A DNA stretch of 24,898 nucleotides. Origin: Akkermansiaceae bacterium UBA7890 (lineage in GTDB: Bacteria > Verrucomicrobiota > Verrucomicrobiia > Verrucomicrobiales > Akkermansiaceae). Both the position numbers and the translations under genes were made by a program. The DNA lies in the NCBI GenBank assembly GCA_002501065.1, contig DLRK01000096.1, positions 1,925-26,822 of the forward strand, in the 5' to 3' direction. Below are positions 7,719-16,800 of this stretch, one piece after another (positions within the stretch are counted from its first letter, which is position 1; each line of letters opens with the position of its first letter). The notes below the pieces were generated by a model. It saw only the letters and a list, made by a program, of their open reading frames with translations, did not search any database and had not been told where the DNA came from.

Positions 7719-9053
7719 TCAGGGAGCTTCCAGCAGGAGCATGTAACCACGCCGGGTCCAGAGGAGGAGGTCGGCCTTGCCGTTGCCATCGAGATCGGGG
7801 CGGAGCGGGCCGGCGGATTCCACTCCCATGGGGGTGGCCCCGGTGCCGGCGAGGGCGTAGAGGCGCTTCCCGGAGCCGGTCCAGACCTCGAAACCGTTCT
7901 GTCCCCCGATGCCCCCGCTGAGAAGGATCTCCGGGTTCCGGTCCCCGTTCCAGTCTCCCCAGGTGACCCAGCCGGCCGGGATGTCCTTGTGCCAGAGGTG
8001 GTCCTCTTCCGCGCTCCAGAGGACCAGTCCGCCCCGGATCTGGCGCTTGCCCACCGCCACGAGTTCGAGTCCGGGGCGGGAGGGATCAAAGTCGCCGAGG
8101 GTGGCGCGCTGCAGGTGGTCGACCCCGGGGCGGCGGTAGTTCCACAGTTTCTCCGGTTTGCCGGTGCCCCCGTCGACGCAGGCGATCGGCCCCTTGAGGG
8201 CATCACAGCCGTTGCGGTCGTAGACGATCTCCAGTTCCCCGTCCCCATCGACATCCCCGCAGAGGATGAAGTCGGTGTGGTTGCGCACGGTGTCGTCGGA
8301 CCAGCGGAGGGTTCCGTCCCCGTTGAGGACGATGAATTTTCCGTTGAGGGAGATGTAGACCTCGTCGAGGCCGTCCCGGTCGGCGTCGTAGTGCGTCATC
8401 TCGTGCCCGTAGAGATTCCGGTGCTGGATCCGGTAGTCCCACTTCTTTTCTCCCTTCGCGTCATAGCAGCTGACCTGACCTCCGACCCGGCAGACCACGG
8501 CCTGCTGTTTGCGATCGAGGAAGTGGCCGACCACCGAGACCTGGTAGTTGTCGTGGGAGCGGGGAAGGGCGATCTTCCACCTGGTCTTGCCGGTCCGGGC
8601 ATCCAGACACCAGAGTTCGCGGTTGAGATTGAAGACGAGTTCGAAGGAGCCATCGGCATCGAGATCCACGATCGCCAGTCCGCTCTCGCCCCCGAGGGGA
8701 TCTCCGATGGGTGGGCTCTCCCAGGCCTTTGCTCCATCCTGCCGGTAGCAGACAAGGCGGCGTTCGCCGTCCCGGGCGGCGGCGAGGAAGAGTTCGATCC
8801 TGCCGTCCCCATCCACGTCGCGTGCATTGGCGAGCCAGCCGTTGAGCTGGGCGCCGTGCTGGAACCAGGCAAGTTTGACCCCGGGGATGGCAGTGAGGTC
8901 GCCGGGGGCCTGGACCTGTGCAAAATCCACCTGGTAGACCGTCCCGTATTGGTCCTTTTTCGCCGTGAAGGCCGGCTTGGCGGGGGCCGGCGAGGGCACT
9001 GCGGTAGCAAGCAGGAGGAATGTGCTCAGTCGCATCTGCCACATGCGGATCAT
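7719..9053 (-). CDS. Secreted FG-GAP/PL11-like beta-propeller protein
   Basis: This is up to 444 residues with a signal peptide ending near SPAPA (about residue 25). In-frame ATGs at 9053, 9044 and 9035 are all possible; 9035 gives the most compact signal peptide. The mature part is a propeller with repeated calcium-loop motifs: DVDGDGRIE near 79, DLDADGSFE near 130, DADRDGLDE near 223, DVDGDGELE near 267, DWNGDRNPE near 367 and DLDGNGKAD near 420. The stretch LGDFDPSRPGLELVAV near 319-334 closely resembles a conserved segment of family 11 rhamnogalacturonan lyases. LWCLDARTGKTRW and similar repeats also look PQQ-propeller-like. It is shorter than typical PL11 enzymes (around 600 residues), so lyase activity is uncertain and a binding role is equally possible. 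It precedes the MFS gene by 4 bp and follows the discoidin-type gene by 58 bp. Confidence 0.75.
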   Translation of the reverse strand: MIRMWQMRLSTFLLLATAVPSPAPAKPAFTAKKDQYGTVYQVDFAQVQAPGDLTAIPGVKLAWFQHGAQLNGWLANARDVDGDGRIELFLAAARDGERRLVCYRQDGAKAWESPPIGDPLGGESGLAIVDLDADGSFELVFNLNRELWCLDARTGKTRWKIALPRSHDNYQVSVVGHFLDRKQQAVVCRVGGQVSCYDAKGEKKWDYRIQHRNLYGHEMTHYDADRDGLDEVYISLNGKFIVLNGDGTLRWSDDTVRNHTDFILCGDVDGDGELEIVYDRNGCDALKGPIACVDGGTGKPEKLWNYRRPGVDHLQRATLGDFDPSRPGLELVAVGKRQIRGGLVLWSAEEDHLWHKDIPAGWVTWGDWNGDRNPEILLSGGIGGQNGFEVWTGSGKRLYALAGTGATPMGVESAGPLRPDLDGNGKADLLLWTRRGYMLLLEAP

Positions 9054-9111
9054 GGTCGGGTGAGAGGGAGGCAGTGACGAGGATTTTTGTGTCGCCGGGG
9101 GCGCGGCGACA

Positions 9112-9981
9112 CTATTTGTCCCAGATCTCGAGCTCGGTCAGCCCGCTGCGGGTGTTCCCCTTGCCGAGGTGGGTAAAGACGATGCGCAGTTTGCTCGATT
9201 CAACCGGCGGGAAGGTGACGGTATTGGCGGCGCTGCCCTTCGGTGTCCCGGGGGATTTTTCCTGTCCGGGAATGTCTTCCCAGTCCTCGCCGGTCCAGTG
9301 CTGGAGGGTGTAGCCCTTCGGGGCCTGGACTCCCCCGCGGTCGTCGTAGATGTGGAGGATGGCGCGGGAAAAGGTCTTCTTTTCTCCGAAGTCGAGGGCG
9401 AACCAGTCGGTGTGCTGGTTGGGTGAACCATAGCAGGTCCAGCGGTTGGTGGGGGTGGCCCGGTAGACGATGATGCCGTCATGGGCACTGGTGGGAACAC
9501 CTCCGTAGCGGTCGTGAAAGGAGGCGCTGGCCCTGGGAAAGCCGCCGTCCCGGGGAGCGGGGTTGAAGGCGATGTTGCCAGCGGGGGCCGGAGCCGGAGT
9601 GTATCTGCCCTCCAGCGGGCCCCAGGCCTCCAGTTCGGTGATTCCGGAGCGTTTGCCCTTCTGGTGGGTGAAGGTGACCCGGAGGCGTTGTGCCTTGACC
9701 TGCGGGGCAGTCACCGAGATGGCCTGGCCTCCACGGATGGCGGGAGGATCAGGGGTGCCTGCGCGTAGAGGAATCCAATCTCCCTTCGCGCCGGGGGAAT
9801 ACTCGAACTGAATGGCGGCAGGGACCGTCACCGGCTGGTTCCTGCCATCGTCGAGGAGGTAGGCCTTCACCCTGGTGATGGGTCGGCTCACACCGAAGTC
9901 GACTTCGACCCAGTCCTTTTCATTCGGGGATCCCTCGCTGGTCCAGCGGAGGGGAGCAGCGCCGAATTGATGCATACCCAC
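9112..9981 (-). CDS. Tandem discoidin (F5/8 type C, CBM32-like) protein, probably 5'-truncated
   Basis: Up to 289 residues form two copies of a carbohydrate-binding-type jelly roll joined by a Pro-Ala linker near 128-135. The second copy is complete (about 136-289), with ASASFHDRYGGVPTSAHDGI, RWTCYGSPNQHTDWFALDFG, IYDDRGGVQAPKGYTLQHW and RSGLTELEIW. The first copy begins abruptly at LRWTSEGSPNEKDWVEVDFG and lacks the strands that precede RWT in the second copy. There is no signal peptide. The start is GTG 9981 or ATG 9975; the frame stays open for about 30 more codons upstream but has no start codon or discoidin-like sequence there. Such tandem modules usually end large exported glycosidases, so this looks like the C-terminal remnant of one, or a gene that has lost its front. 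It heads the minus-strand cluster. Confidence 0.7.
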   Translation of the reverse strand: MGMHQFGAAPLRWTSEGSPNEKDWVEVDFGVSRPITRVKAYLLDDGRNQPVTVPAAIQFEYSPGAKGDWIPLRAGTPDPPAIRGGQAISVTAPQVKAQRLRVTFTHQKGKRSGITELEAWGPLEGRYTPAPAPAGNIAFNPAPRDGGFPRASASFHDRYGGVPTSAHDGIIVYRATPTNRWTCYGSPNQHTDWFALDFGEKKTFSRAILHIYDDRGGVQAPKGYTLQHWTGEDWEDIPGQEKSPGTPKGSAANTVTFPPVESSKLRIVFTHLGKGNTRSGLTELEIWDK

Positions 9982-10066
9982 GACTAACGGGGGTAAAATA
10001 CCTTCGCAACACCATTCTACGCCTTCCGTCTTTCCACCCGGCCATGATCGGATGATGATCTCCCCA

Positions 10067-10095
10067 TTGCCAACTTACTGGCGCCCTGAATTAAT
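10067..10095 (+). promoter_or_regulatory. Candidate promoter of the 10105 operon
   Basis: TTGCCA at 10067-10072 and ATTAAT at 10090-10095 are 17 bases apart and match the -35 and -10 consensus at 5/6 and 4/6 positions. Transcription would begin within a few bases of the ATG at 10105, and no Shine-Dalgarno is present, so the message may be leaderless or nearly so. It lies in the 123-bp gap shared with the divergent discoidin gene. Sequence match only. Confidence 0.3.
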
Positions 10096-10104
10096 ACCGG
10101 ATCG

Positions 10105-12372
10105 ATGAAGGCGAATCTGTTGCTGGTGTTCCTCCTGGGCGGTCTGCCGACCGTCACGGCGGAGATTGGCTACAACAAGGAGGTCCTGCCCATCCTGGCA
10201 GGCAAGTGCCTGGCCTGTCATGGAACGGATGCCGCCAAGCGAAAGGCCAAGTTGCGTCTCGATGACAGGGAGGTGGCCCATGCGGAGCGCGATGGAGTGC
10301 GGGCCATTGTGCCGGGGAACCCCGGAGAGAGCGAACTGATCCTCCGTATCTTATCGGAGGATGAGGAGGAAGTGATGCCGCCTCCCGGGGAGGGCAAGCC
10401 TCTCACGGCAGGGGAGAAGGACGTCCTCAGGCAGTGGATAGTTGAGGGAGCGAAGTATGAACGACACTGGGCCTTCAGGACCCCGCTGAAGAGGGAAGTG
10501 CCCGGCACCGGAACCTGGGGAGTCAATGAGATCGATGCCTTCGTGCATGATGGCATGTCGGAGGCCGGGCTCCAGCCGCAGCGGGAAGCGGGGAAGGAGG
10601 GTCTCATCCGGCGCGTGACGATTGACCTTACGGGACTTCCCCCCGCCCTCGAGGAGGTGGATGCCTTCCTTGCCGACAAGTCGGAGCAGGCCTATGAGAA
10701 GGTGGTTGACCACCTGCTGGCCTCTCCGCGCCATGGGGAACGGATGGCCGCCTGGTGGCTGGATGGTGCGCGCTATGGTGACAGCCATGGGTATGACAAC
10801 GACCTTGAAAACGCCCAGTGGCCGTGGCGAAACTGGGTGATTGAGTCCTTTAATGCCAACCAGCCCTACGATCAGTTCGTGATCTGGCAACTGGCGGGCG
10901 ACCTCCTGCCGGATGCAGGCGATGACCAGATTGTGGCCACCGGTTTCAACCGGAATCACCGTATCCAGACCGAGGGCGGGGCGATTGAGGAGGAGTGGCG
11001 GACGGAGTATGTGATGGATCGGGTGGAGACGATGGGAACTGTGTTCCTGGGGCTCACGCTGAACTGCGCGCGCTGTCACGACCACAAATACGATCCCATC
11101 AGCCAGAGGGAGTTCTACCAGCTCTTCGCGATGTTCGACGGGCCGGATGAAAAGGGCTTCATCAACAACCTGCGGGGGAGCGCCGAGCCCCGGATCCGCT
11201 ACCGGCAGAGTGAGTTCGATCTGGCGGTGAAGAAACTTGAGGGAGAGGTGCCGGACAAGAAGGCGCGCGAAGGAAGGATCAGGGAACTGGAGAGCAGGCA
11301 CCCGCATGTCATGATCATGCGGGAGGAGGTGGATCGGAAGGCCTTCGTGCTCAAGCGGGGGCAGTATGATGCGAGGGGAGAGGAGGTGTCACCCGGACTG
11401 CCTCAGGCTTTCTCACCTGTCCCGGAGGGTGAGAACCTGACCCGCCTCGATCTGGCCAGGTGGCTGGTGGATGGGGAGCATCCCCTCACCGCGCGCGTCT
11501 TTGTGAACCGGATCTGGGAGCAGTTCTTCGGAACGGGTATTGTCAAGAGCTCGGAAAACCTGGGACGGCAGAGTGACTGGCCGAGCCATCCGGCGCTCCT
11601 GGATTGGCTGGCGGTCGACTTTGTGGAGTCCAACTGGGACGTCAAACGGCTCCTCAAGTTGATGGTGATGAGCAGAACCTACCGGCAGAGTGCGGTGGTC
11701 GATGAAGAGGGACTGCGCCGTGATCCGGAGAACCGCCTGCTCAGTCGCGGTCCCCGGATACGACTGCAGGCGGAAATGTTGCGGGACCAGGCTCTCTTCC
11801 TGTCCGACCTGCTGGTGGAGCGCCTGGGTGGTCCGAGCTGGTGGGTCTATCAACCGGCGGGGCTCTGGCTGGAGGTGGAGAAGCGGGGCACCTTCGCGCA
11901 GGATCATGGCGAAAAACTTTACCGACGCAGTCTTTACTCCCGCATTCGTCGCACGGTGGCGCCACCGAGCATGCTCCTTTTTGACATGCCGAGCCGGGAG
12001 GTGTGTGCCGTGAAACGCAACTTGACCAACACGCCCCTGCAGGCCCTGGCCCTGATGAACGAGGTGACCTATGTGGAGGCTGCCAAGAAACTGGCCGAAC
12101 GCATGATGACAAAAGGGGGGACGCCGACGGAACGGATCGCATGGGGATTCCGCTGTGCGACCGCGCGGGTGGCCGACGGAGAAGAGCTGGGCATCCTGGT
12201 GGAGGGTTATGAACGGCGGGTGGAGCGCTACCGCAGGGACCGGAAGGCAGCAGAGGATTTGCTCGGGCAGGGGGAGTCCAAGGTGCCGGGCTATCTCCCC
12301 AAACCGGAGATGGCGGCCCTCACCACGGTGGCGAATGTGATTTTGAACCTGGACGAAGTGATCAACAAATGA
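10105..12372 (+). CDS. PSCyt1-DUF1549-DUF1553 cytochrome-type protein, short form
   Basis: This is a 755-residue exported protein. A signal peptide (about 1-19) precedes a planctomycete cytochrome c domain (PSCyt1, PF07635) at about 22-115, with heme motif CLACH at 35-39 and Met ligand in MPPPG at 91. DUF1549 (PF07583) spans about 138-345 and ends with a second CxxCH, CARCH at 321-325, followed by DHKYDPISQREFY. DUF1553 (PF07587) spans about 445-755, with LARWLVDGEHPLTARVFVNR, SHPALLDWLAVDF, MSRTYRQSA and NTPLQALALMNE. The family is abundant in Planctomycetes and Verrucomicrobia; its biochemical role is not established, but heme c binding and location outside the cytoplasm are expected. The protein is shorter than most relatives because the linker between DUF1549 and DUF1553 is brief. 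Its stop overlaps the DUF1501 start by 4 bp (ATGA), which implies translational coupling. Confidence 0.92.
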   Translation: MKANLLLVFLLGGLPTVTAEIGYNKEVLPILAGKCLACHGTDAAKRKAKLRLDDREVAHAERDGVRAIVPGNPGESELILRILSEDEEEVMPPPGEGKPLTAGEKDVLRQWIVEGAKYERHWAFRTPLKREVPGTGTWGVNEIDAFVHDGMSEAGLQPQREAGKEGLIRRVTIDLTGLPPALEEVDAFLADKSEQAYEKVVDHLLASPRHGERMAAWWLDGARYGDSHGYDNDLENAQWPWRNWVIESFNANQPYDQFVIWQLAGDLLPDAGDDQIVATGFNRNHRIQTEGGAIEEEWRTEYVMDRVETMGTVFLGLTLNCARCHDHKYDPISQREFYQLFAMFDGPDEKGFINNLRGSAEPRIRYRQSEFDLAVKKLEGEVPDKKAREGRIRELESRHPHVMIMREEVDRKAFVLKRGQYDARGEEVSPGLPQAFSPVPEGENLTRLDLARWLVDGEHPLTARVFVNRIWEQFFGTGIVKSSENLGRQSDWPSHPALLDWLAVDFVESNWDVKRLLKLMVMSRTYRQSAVVDEEGLRRDPENRLLSRGPRIRLQAEMLRDQALFLSDLLVERLGGPSWWVYQPAGLWLEVEKRGTFAQDHGEKLYRRSLYSRIRRTVAPPSMLLFDMPSREVCAVKRNLTNTPLQALALMNEVTYVEAAKKLAERMMTKGGTPTERIAWGFRCATARVADGEELGILVEGYERRVERYRRDRKAAEDLLGQGESKVPGYLPKPEMAALTTVANVILNLDEVINK

Positions 12373-13856
12373 ACGAGTGCAGAGAAGAAAGGGAACGCTT
12401 TCGCGTTCCGGCCGGGAGTTTGCCTTTCCCTGTTCCGGCAGGGCAGGACATCGCTTCAGCGCTCCTGGGCCGACGTTCCTTCCTGCAGACCTCCGCTCAC
12501 GGATTTGGGGCCCTGGCCCTGGGGTCGCTCCTCTTTGATGAGCAGGGCGAGGCTGCCACGGTCGTTGCGCGGAACGCCAGGGTCAGGCGGGTGATCTATC
12601 TCTTCATGTCGGGTGGGCCTTCCCAGATGGATCTCTTTGATCCCAAGCCCGGCCTGGAAAAGGAGCGTGGGAAGGAATTGCCGGAATCGGTTCGCGGGGA
12701 TCAACGGATCACCACCATGACCTCCGTGCAAAAAACTCTGCCGGTGTTTCCCAGCCCCTACAGGTTCGAGAGCCACGGGCAATGTGGGATGGAACTCAGC
12801 GAGTTGCTGCCCCACTGGGGAGAGGTCGCGGATGACCTGTGCCTCATCCGCTCCATGGAGACCGAGGCCATCAACCATGACCCTGCCATCACCTTTTTCC
12901 AGACCGGCTTCCAGCTGGCCGGCCGGCCGAGCATCGGATCGTGGGTGTCCTACGGCCTTGGTGCGTTGAACAGGAACCTGCCGGCCTATATCGTCCTCAC
13001 TTCGCGTTCTACCGCCGGGGGAGCGCAACCACTCTACAGCCGGCTCTGGGGTTCCGGGTTTCTTCCTGCCGAGCACTCCGGGGTGAAGTTGCGCAACACC
13101 GGGGATCCGGTCTACTACCTCCACAATCCTCCCGGTATCGATCGAGAAACCCGGCGTGACATTCTGGACGATGTGGGAGCTCTCAACCGCAGGCGTCACG
13201 CCGTGGTGGGCGATCCTGCAATTGAGTCCCGCATTGCGCAGTATGAGATGGCCTTCCGCATGCAGGCCAGCGTGCCTGAGCTGGCGGATGTTTCGAAGGA
13301 GCCGGAGCACGTCCTGAAACTCTACGGTCCGAACGTCAGCAAGCAGGGGTCCTTCGCCCGAAATTGCCTGGTGGCCCGGCGCCTGGCCGAGCGGGACGTG
13401 CGCTTCATTCAGCTCTTTCACATGGGATGGGACCAGCACGAGAAGCTCACCGAGGCGCTGCCCCGCCAGTGCCGTGATACCGGGCAACCGGTGGCCGGAC
13501 TGATCAAGGACCTCAGGCAGCGTGGTCTGCTGAAGGACACTCTCGTCGTGTGGGGCGGGGAATTCGGCCGCACAATTTACGCCCAGAAACCGGGGGATAA
13601 GGCCGGTCGTGATCACCATCCGCGTTGCTTCACCCAGATGCTGGCGGGAGCCGGGGTGAAGGGCGGACACGTGCACGGGGAAACCGACGACTACTGTTAC
13701 AACGTGGCCAGGGATCCCGTCCACGTTCACGATCTCAACGCCACGTTACTGCACCTGCTGGGTGTTGATCACGAAAAGCTCACCTTCAAGTTCCAGGGGC
13801 GCGATTACCGCCTCACCGATGTGCACGGCAAGGTGGTGAAGGAGATCCTTGGTTGA
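12369..13856 (+). CDS. DUF1501 protein (sulfatase/phosphatase-fold), Tat-exported
   Basis: This 495-residue protein belongs to the DUF1501 family (PF07394), related in fold to alkaline phosphatases and sulfatases. A twin-arginine signal lies unusually far from the start: LGRRSFLQ with Arg35-Arg36, followed by a hydrophobic stretch to about 55. The family landmarks are YLFMSGGPSQMDLFDPK near 77-93, GWDQHEK near 353-359, GGEFGRT near 396-402 and GRDHHPR near 413-419. These carry the Asp, Glu and His residues expected to bind metal. The closing block is GRDYRLTDVHGKVVKEILG. The usual GEFGRTP is GEFGRTIY here. The ATG overlaps the upstream stop by 4 bp. DUF1501 genes nearly always follow DUF1549/DUF1553 genes in PVC bacteria, so the products probably act together outside the cytoplasm; the reaction is unknown. 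Confidence 0.92.
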   Translation: MNECREERERFRVPAGSLPFPVPAGQDIASALLGRRSFLQTSAHGFGALALGSLLFDEQGEAATVVARNARVRRVIYLFMSGGPSQMDLFDPKPGLEKERGKELPESVRGDQRITTMTSVQKTLPVFPSPYRFESHGQCGMELSELLPHWGEVADDLCLIRSMETEAINHDPAITFFQTGFQLAGRPSIGSWVSYGLGALNRNLPAYIVLTSRSTAGGAQPLYSRLWGSGFLPAEHSGVKLRNTGDPVYYLHNPPGIDRETRRDILDDVGALNRRRHAVVGDPAIESRIAQYEMAFRMQASVPELADVSKEPEHVLKLYGPNVSKQGSFARNCLVARRLAERDVRFIQLFHMGWDQHEKLTEALPRQCRDTGQPVAGLIKDLRQRGLLKDTLVVWGGEFGRTIYAQKPGDKAGRDHHPRCFTQMLAGAGVKGGHVHGETDDYCYNVARDPVHVHDLNATLLHLLGVDHEKLTFKFQGRDYRLTDVHGKVVKEILG

Positions 13857-13866
13857 GAAAATTCCC

Positions 13867-16800
13867 ATGAAAAAAATCATATTCATCATCCTGCTCGGTT
13901 TTCTCAGCCAGTTTGCACAAGCGGGGCTGAGTTTGAGAGAAGGTGACAGGATTCTCCTGTATGGGAATTCCTTCATCGAGCGACTGCAGACCCATGGGTT
14001 GTTTGAGGCCAGCCTGCAACTGGCGCACCCGGAGAAGAATCTCGAGTGCCGCAGTCTGGCCTGGACGGGAGACGAAGTGGGCTACCGCCTGCGACCGGAG
14101 CGTTACGTCAACCACCTCAAAAAACTCCTCAACAAGTGGCCGGCCAACGTGGTCATCCTGGGGTTTGGAAGCAATGAGTCCTTTGCCGGTCCGGAGGGGA
14201 CCAGCGGATTTCGCAGGGACCTGGACGGCTACATCGATGAAATACAGCGCCGCCATCCCGGTGTTGTAATTGTTGTCCTTTCACCGATTGCCACCGAGAA
14301 CCTCAAGCATCCACATTATCCTGATACGGAGAAAAGGAATGCCGAAATCAGAGGTTACGTGGAGGTCATGCGCGAGGTCGCCGCGCGACAGGAGGCGCGT
14401 TTCGTGGATCTGTTTGCTCCAAGTCTGGCCGCGTATGCCAGGCAGGAAATTCCGTTAACTAGCAATGGTATTCATCTTAATGATGCCGGATATGGAGTGA
14501 TTGCCAATCATCTGGCCCAGGAGCTTCTTGGGCCTGGAGTATTCGCCCGGGTGGACCAGGCGCGTGCTGCAGTGGTGGCGAGAGCGGTCACCCGCAAGGC
14601 CGAATATGTGGCCTCCGTGGTGCGCCCCGTGAATACGGTCCTGTATTTCGGGGTGCGGGGAAGGGCCCACGAATACAACGCGGAAATTCCCCGCTACCAT
14701 GAGTTGATTGCCCGTTCCGATGCGCGCATTCATGCGATGTTGAAGGATGCCTCAATCCAATTTGATTCCACGCCTCTCACCCTTTCCCCCCTGGTCGAAA
14801 GAGCCCCCGCGAAACTGCCTTCACCTGATGAGATGCTCAAGTCATTCCGGGTGGCTGACGGCTACGAGGTGAACCTGTTCGCTTCCGAACAGCAGTTCCC
14901 GGAACTGCGCAATCCCGAGCAGATTGCCTTTGATTCCCAGGGGCGTCTCTGGGTGGTCACCATGCCATCATTCCCGGGCACCATTCCCGGAGATGTCCCG
15001 CATGATAAAATCATCATCCTGGAGGATACGGACCGCGATGGACGGGCTGACAGGTCCACGGTCTTTGCCGATCACCTGACCGTTCCCGACGGCCTGGCCT
15101 TTTATAAGGATGGCGTCATCATCTCTCATCAACCGCGGCTGATCTTCATGAAGGATGCCAACGGTGACGGGCAAGCGGATGTAAAACAGGAAATCCTGCG
15201 TGGCATCGATGTGACCGATGCTCATCACGGTGGGATGATAGCCATGGGACCGATGGGGCACGTGATGTTCTGTGACGGAGTGTTTCATCGCTCCCAGCTG
15301 GAAACCCCTTACGGGGTCACGCGGGGTGTTGATGCTACCACCTACCGGCTGGACCTGCGCAGGGGAACCGTGGAGCGGGAATACCAGACCCTGACGCCCA
15401 ATCCATGGAAGATTACCTGGGACCGCTGGGGGAACCTCTTCCAGATGTATGGCGATGGATTTGTGCAGGACAGCCATGCGATTCCCTGGACTCCATTCGG
15501 GGTTTACCATCCCTTCCGGCGAGCCATCAGCATCGCCTACGGCAAGGGGTCTGCAGCGTGTGTGATTTCCAGTCCGAATTTCCCCGAGGAGTATCAGCAG
15601 GGCATGGCTTCGGCGGTCCTGTTGCGTAAGTGCTTCGTTTCCATTTCAAAGCACCAGTCCGATGGGGCCTATTACAAGGCCAGCGGGCGTCTGGATGTCT
15701 TGTCCTCATCCAGCCAGATTTTCCGCCCTGTTGACATAGCCTTCGGTTTTGACGGGGCCATGTACATTTCCGATTTCTGCACGCGAATCATTGGTCATGC
15801 CCAGAACTCGATGCGAGACCCCCGTTGGGATCCCCAGACCGGTCGGATCTGGCGTGTCACCTACAAGAAGAAGCCTCTCGTCAGGGATTGGCCACGGATT
15901 GAGGGTGCCAATACCGTGGAACTCCTTGCCCTGCTCGGACATCCGCAGGACCTCATCCGGGATCACGCCAGGCGTAAATTGAGGCATGCCCCGGGAGTGG
16001 TGAAGGCCCTGGATGCCTGGATGCAGGGCCTCGAGAATGACGAACTGATTCTGGAAGGACTCTGGATCCTTCATGACCAGGGGGAGGTGCGGCAAACCCT
16101 GCTGGAGAAGTTGATGCAGTCCTCCGATCACCGGATCCGGGCGGCTGCCACCCACCTGGTTCGATTCCAGGCAGGACAGTTGAAAGGGCCTCTCGTCCTG
16201 TTGCGGAAGATGGCCCGGGATAAACATCCGCGGGTGCGGACGGAAGTCATTCATTCTGTGTCCCACCTGCAGCAGTCAGACCAATCCTATGCTGCGCTCC
16301 TCGGGCAGATTGATGTTTCGGATTCCAGGGAACTCCAGACCGTCCTCGGGGATGCCAGTTACGGCGTCAATTCCGGGATGGGGCCTGAGATTCCCGTCCT
16401 GCGGAAGCCCGAAGAAAGCAAATTGACGCATTGGCTTCTCAGGGAGGACGGGCAGGAGGAACGTTTCTTCACCTTTGGTGGCAAAGCAGGCTCTTTCGGA
16501 ACCATGCGCACCTTTGTGCGCTCTCCAGAAAAAAGGAGGGCCATCCTTTCGGTCAGGCACAGTTACGTGAAGGTTTTCCTGAACGGAACTCCGGTCATCG
16601 CCTCGGCAAACTGGTGGAGTTCCGATTGGAACGTCCAGGTCGAACTGCAGGAGGGAATCAATCAGATTGAGGCAAAGTATGTCAAAGGAAGAGGGGCAGG
16701 GGGGTATGCGCCCGTCTATTTGCATGATCCTCTGGGAGCAGTGTTGAAGGATCTCGTTACAGTCAAAACGGAAGAAGCGTTACGAGCGACCGCCGCTCTG

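Noticed and set aside
7715..8254. N-terminal extension of the MFS reading frame
   Set aside because: The extra 180 residues are Ser/Thr/Pro/Arg-rich and lie entirely within the upstream FG-GAP gene in another frame. The transporter begins naturally at 7714 or 7708.
6863..9077. Long + strand open frames (352 and 474 codons) across the MFS and FG-GAP genes
   Set aside because: The minus strand encodes a convincing MFS transporter and a propeller protein. The + strand products are acidic, low in structure and have no family resemblance.
12456..13730. Open frame of 424 codons on the minus strand
   Set aside because: It is antisense to the DUF1501 gene, which has all family motifs and a Tat signal; the minus product has no recognisable features.
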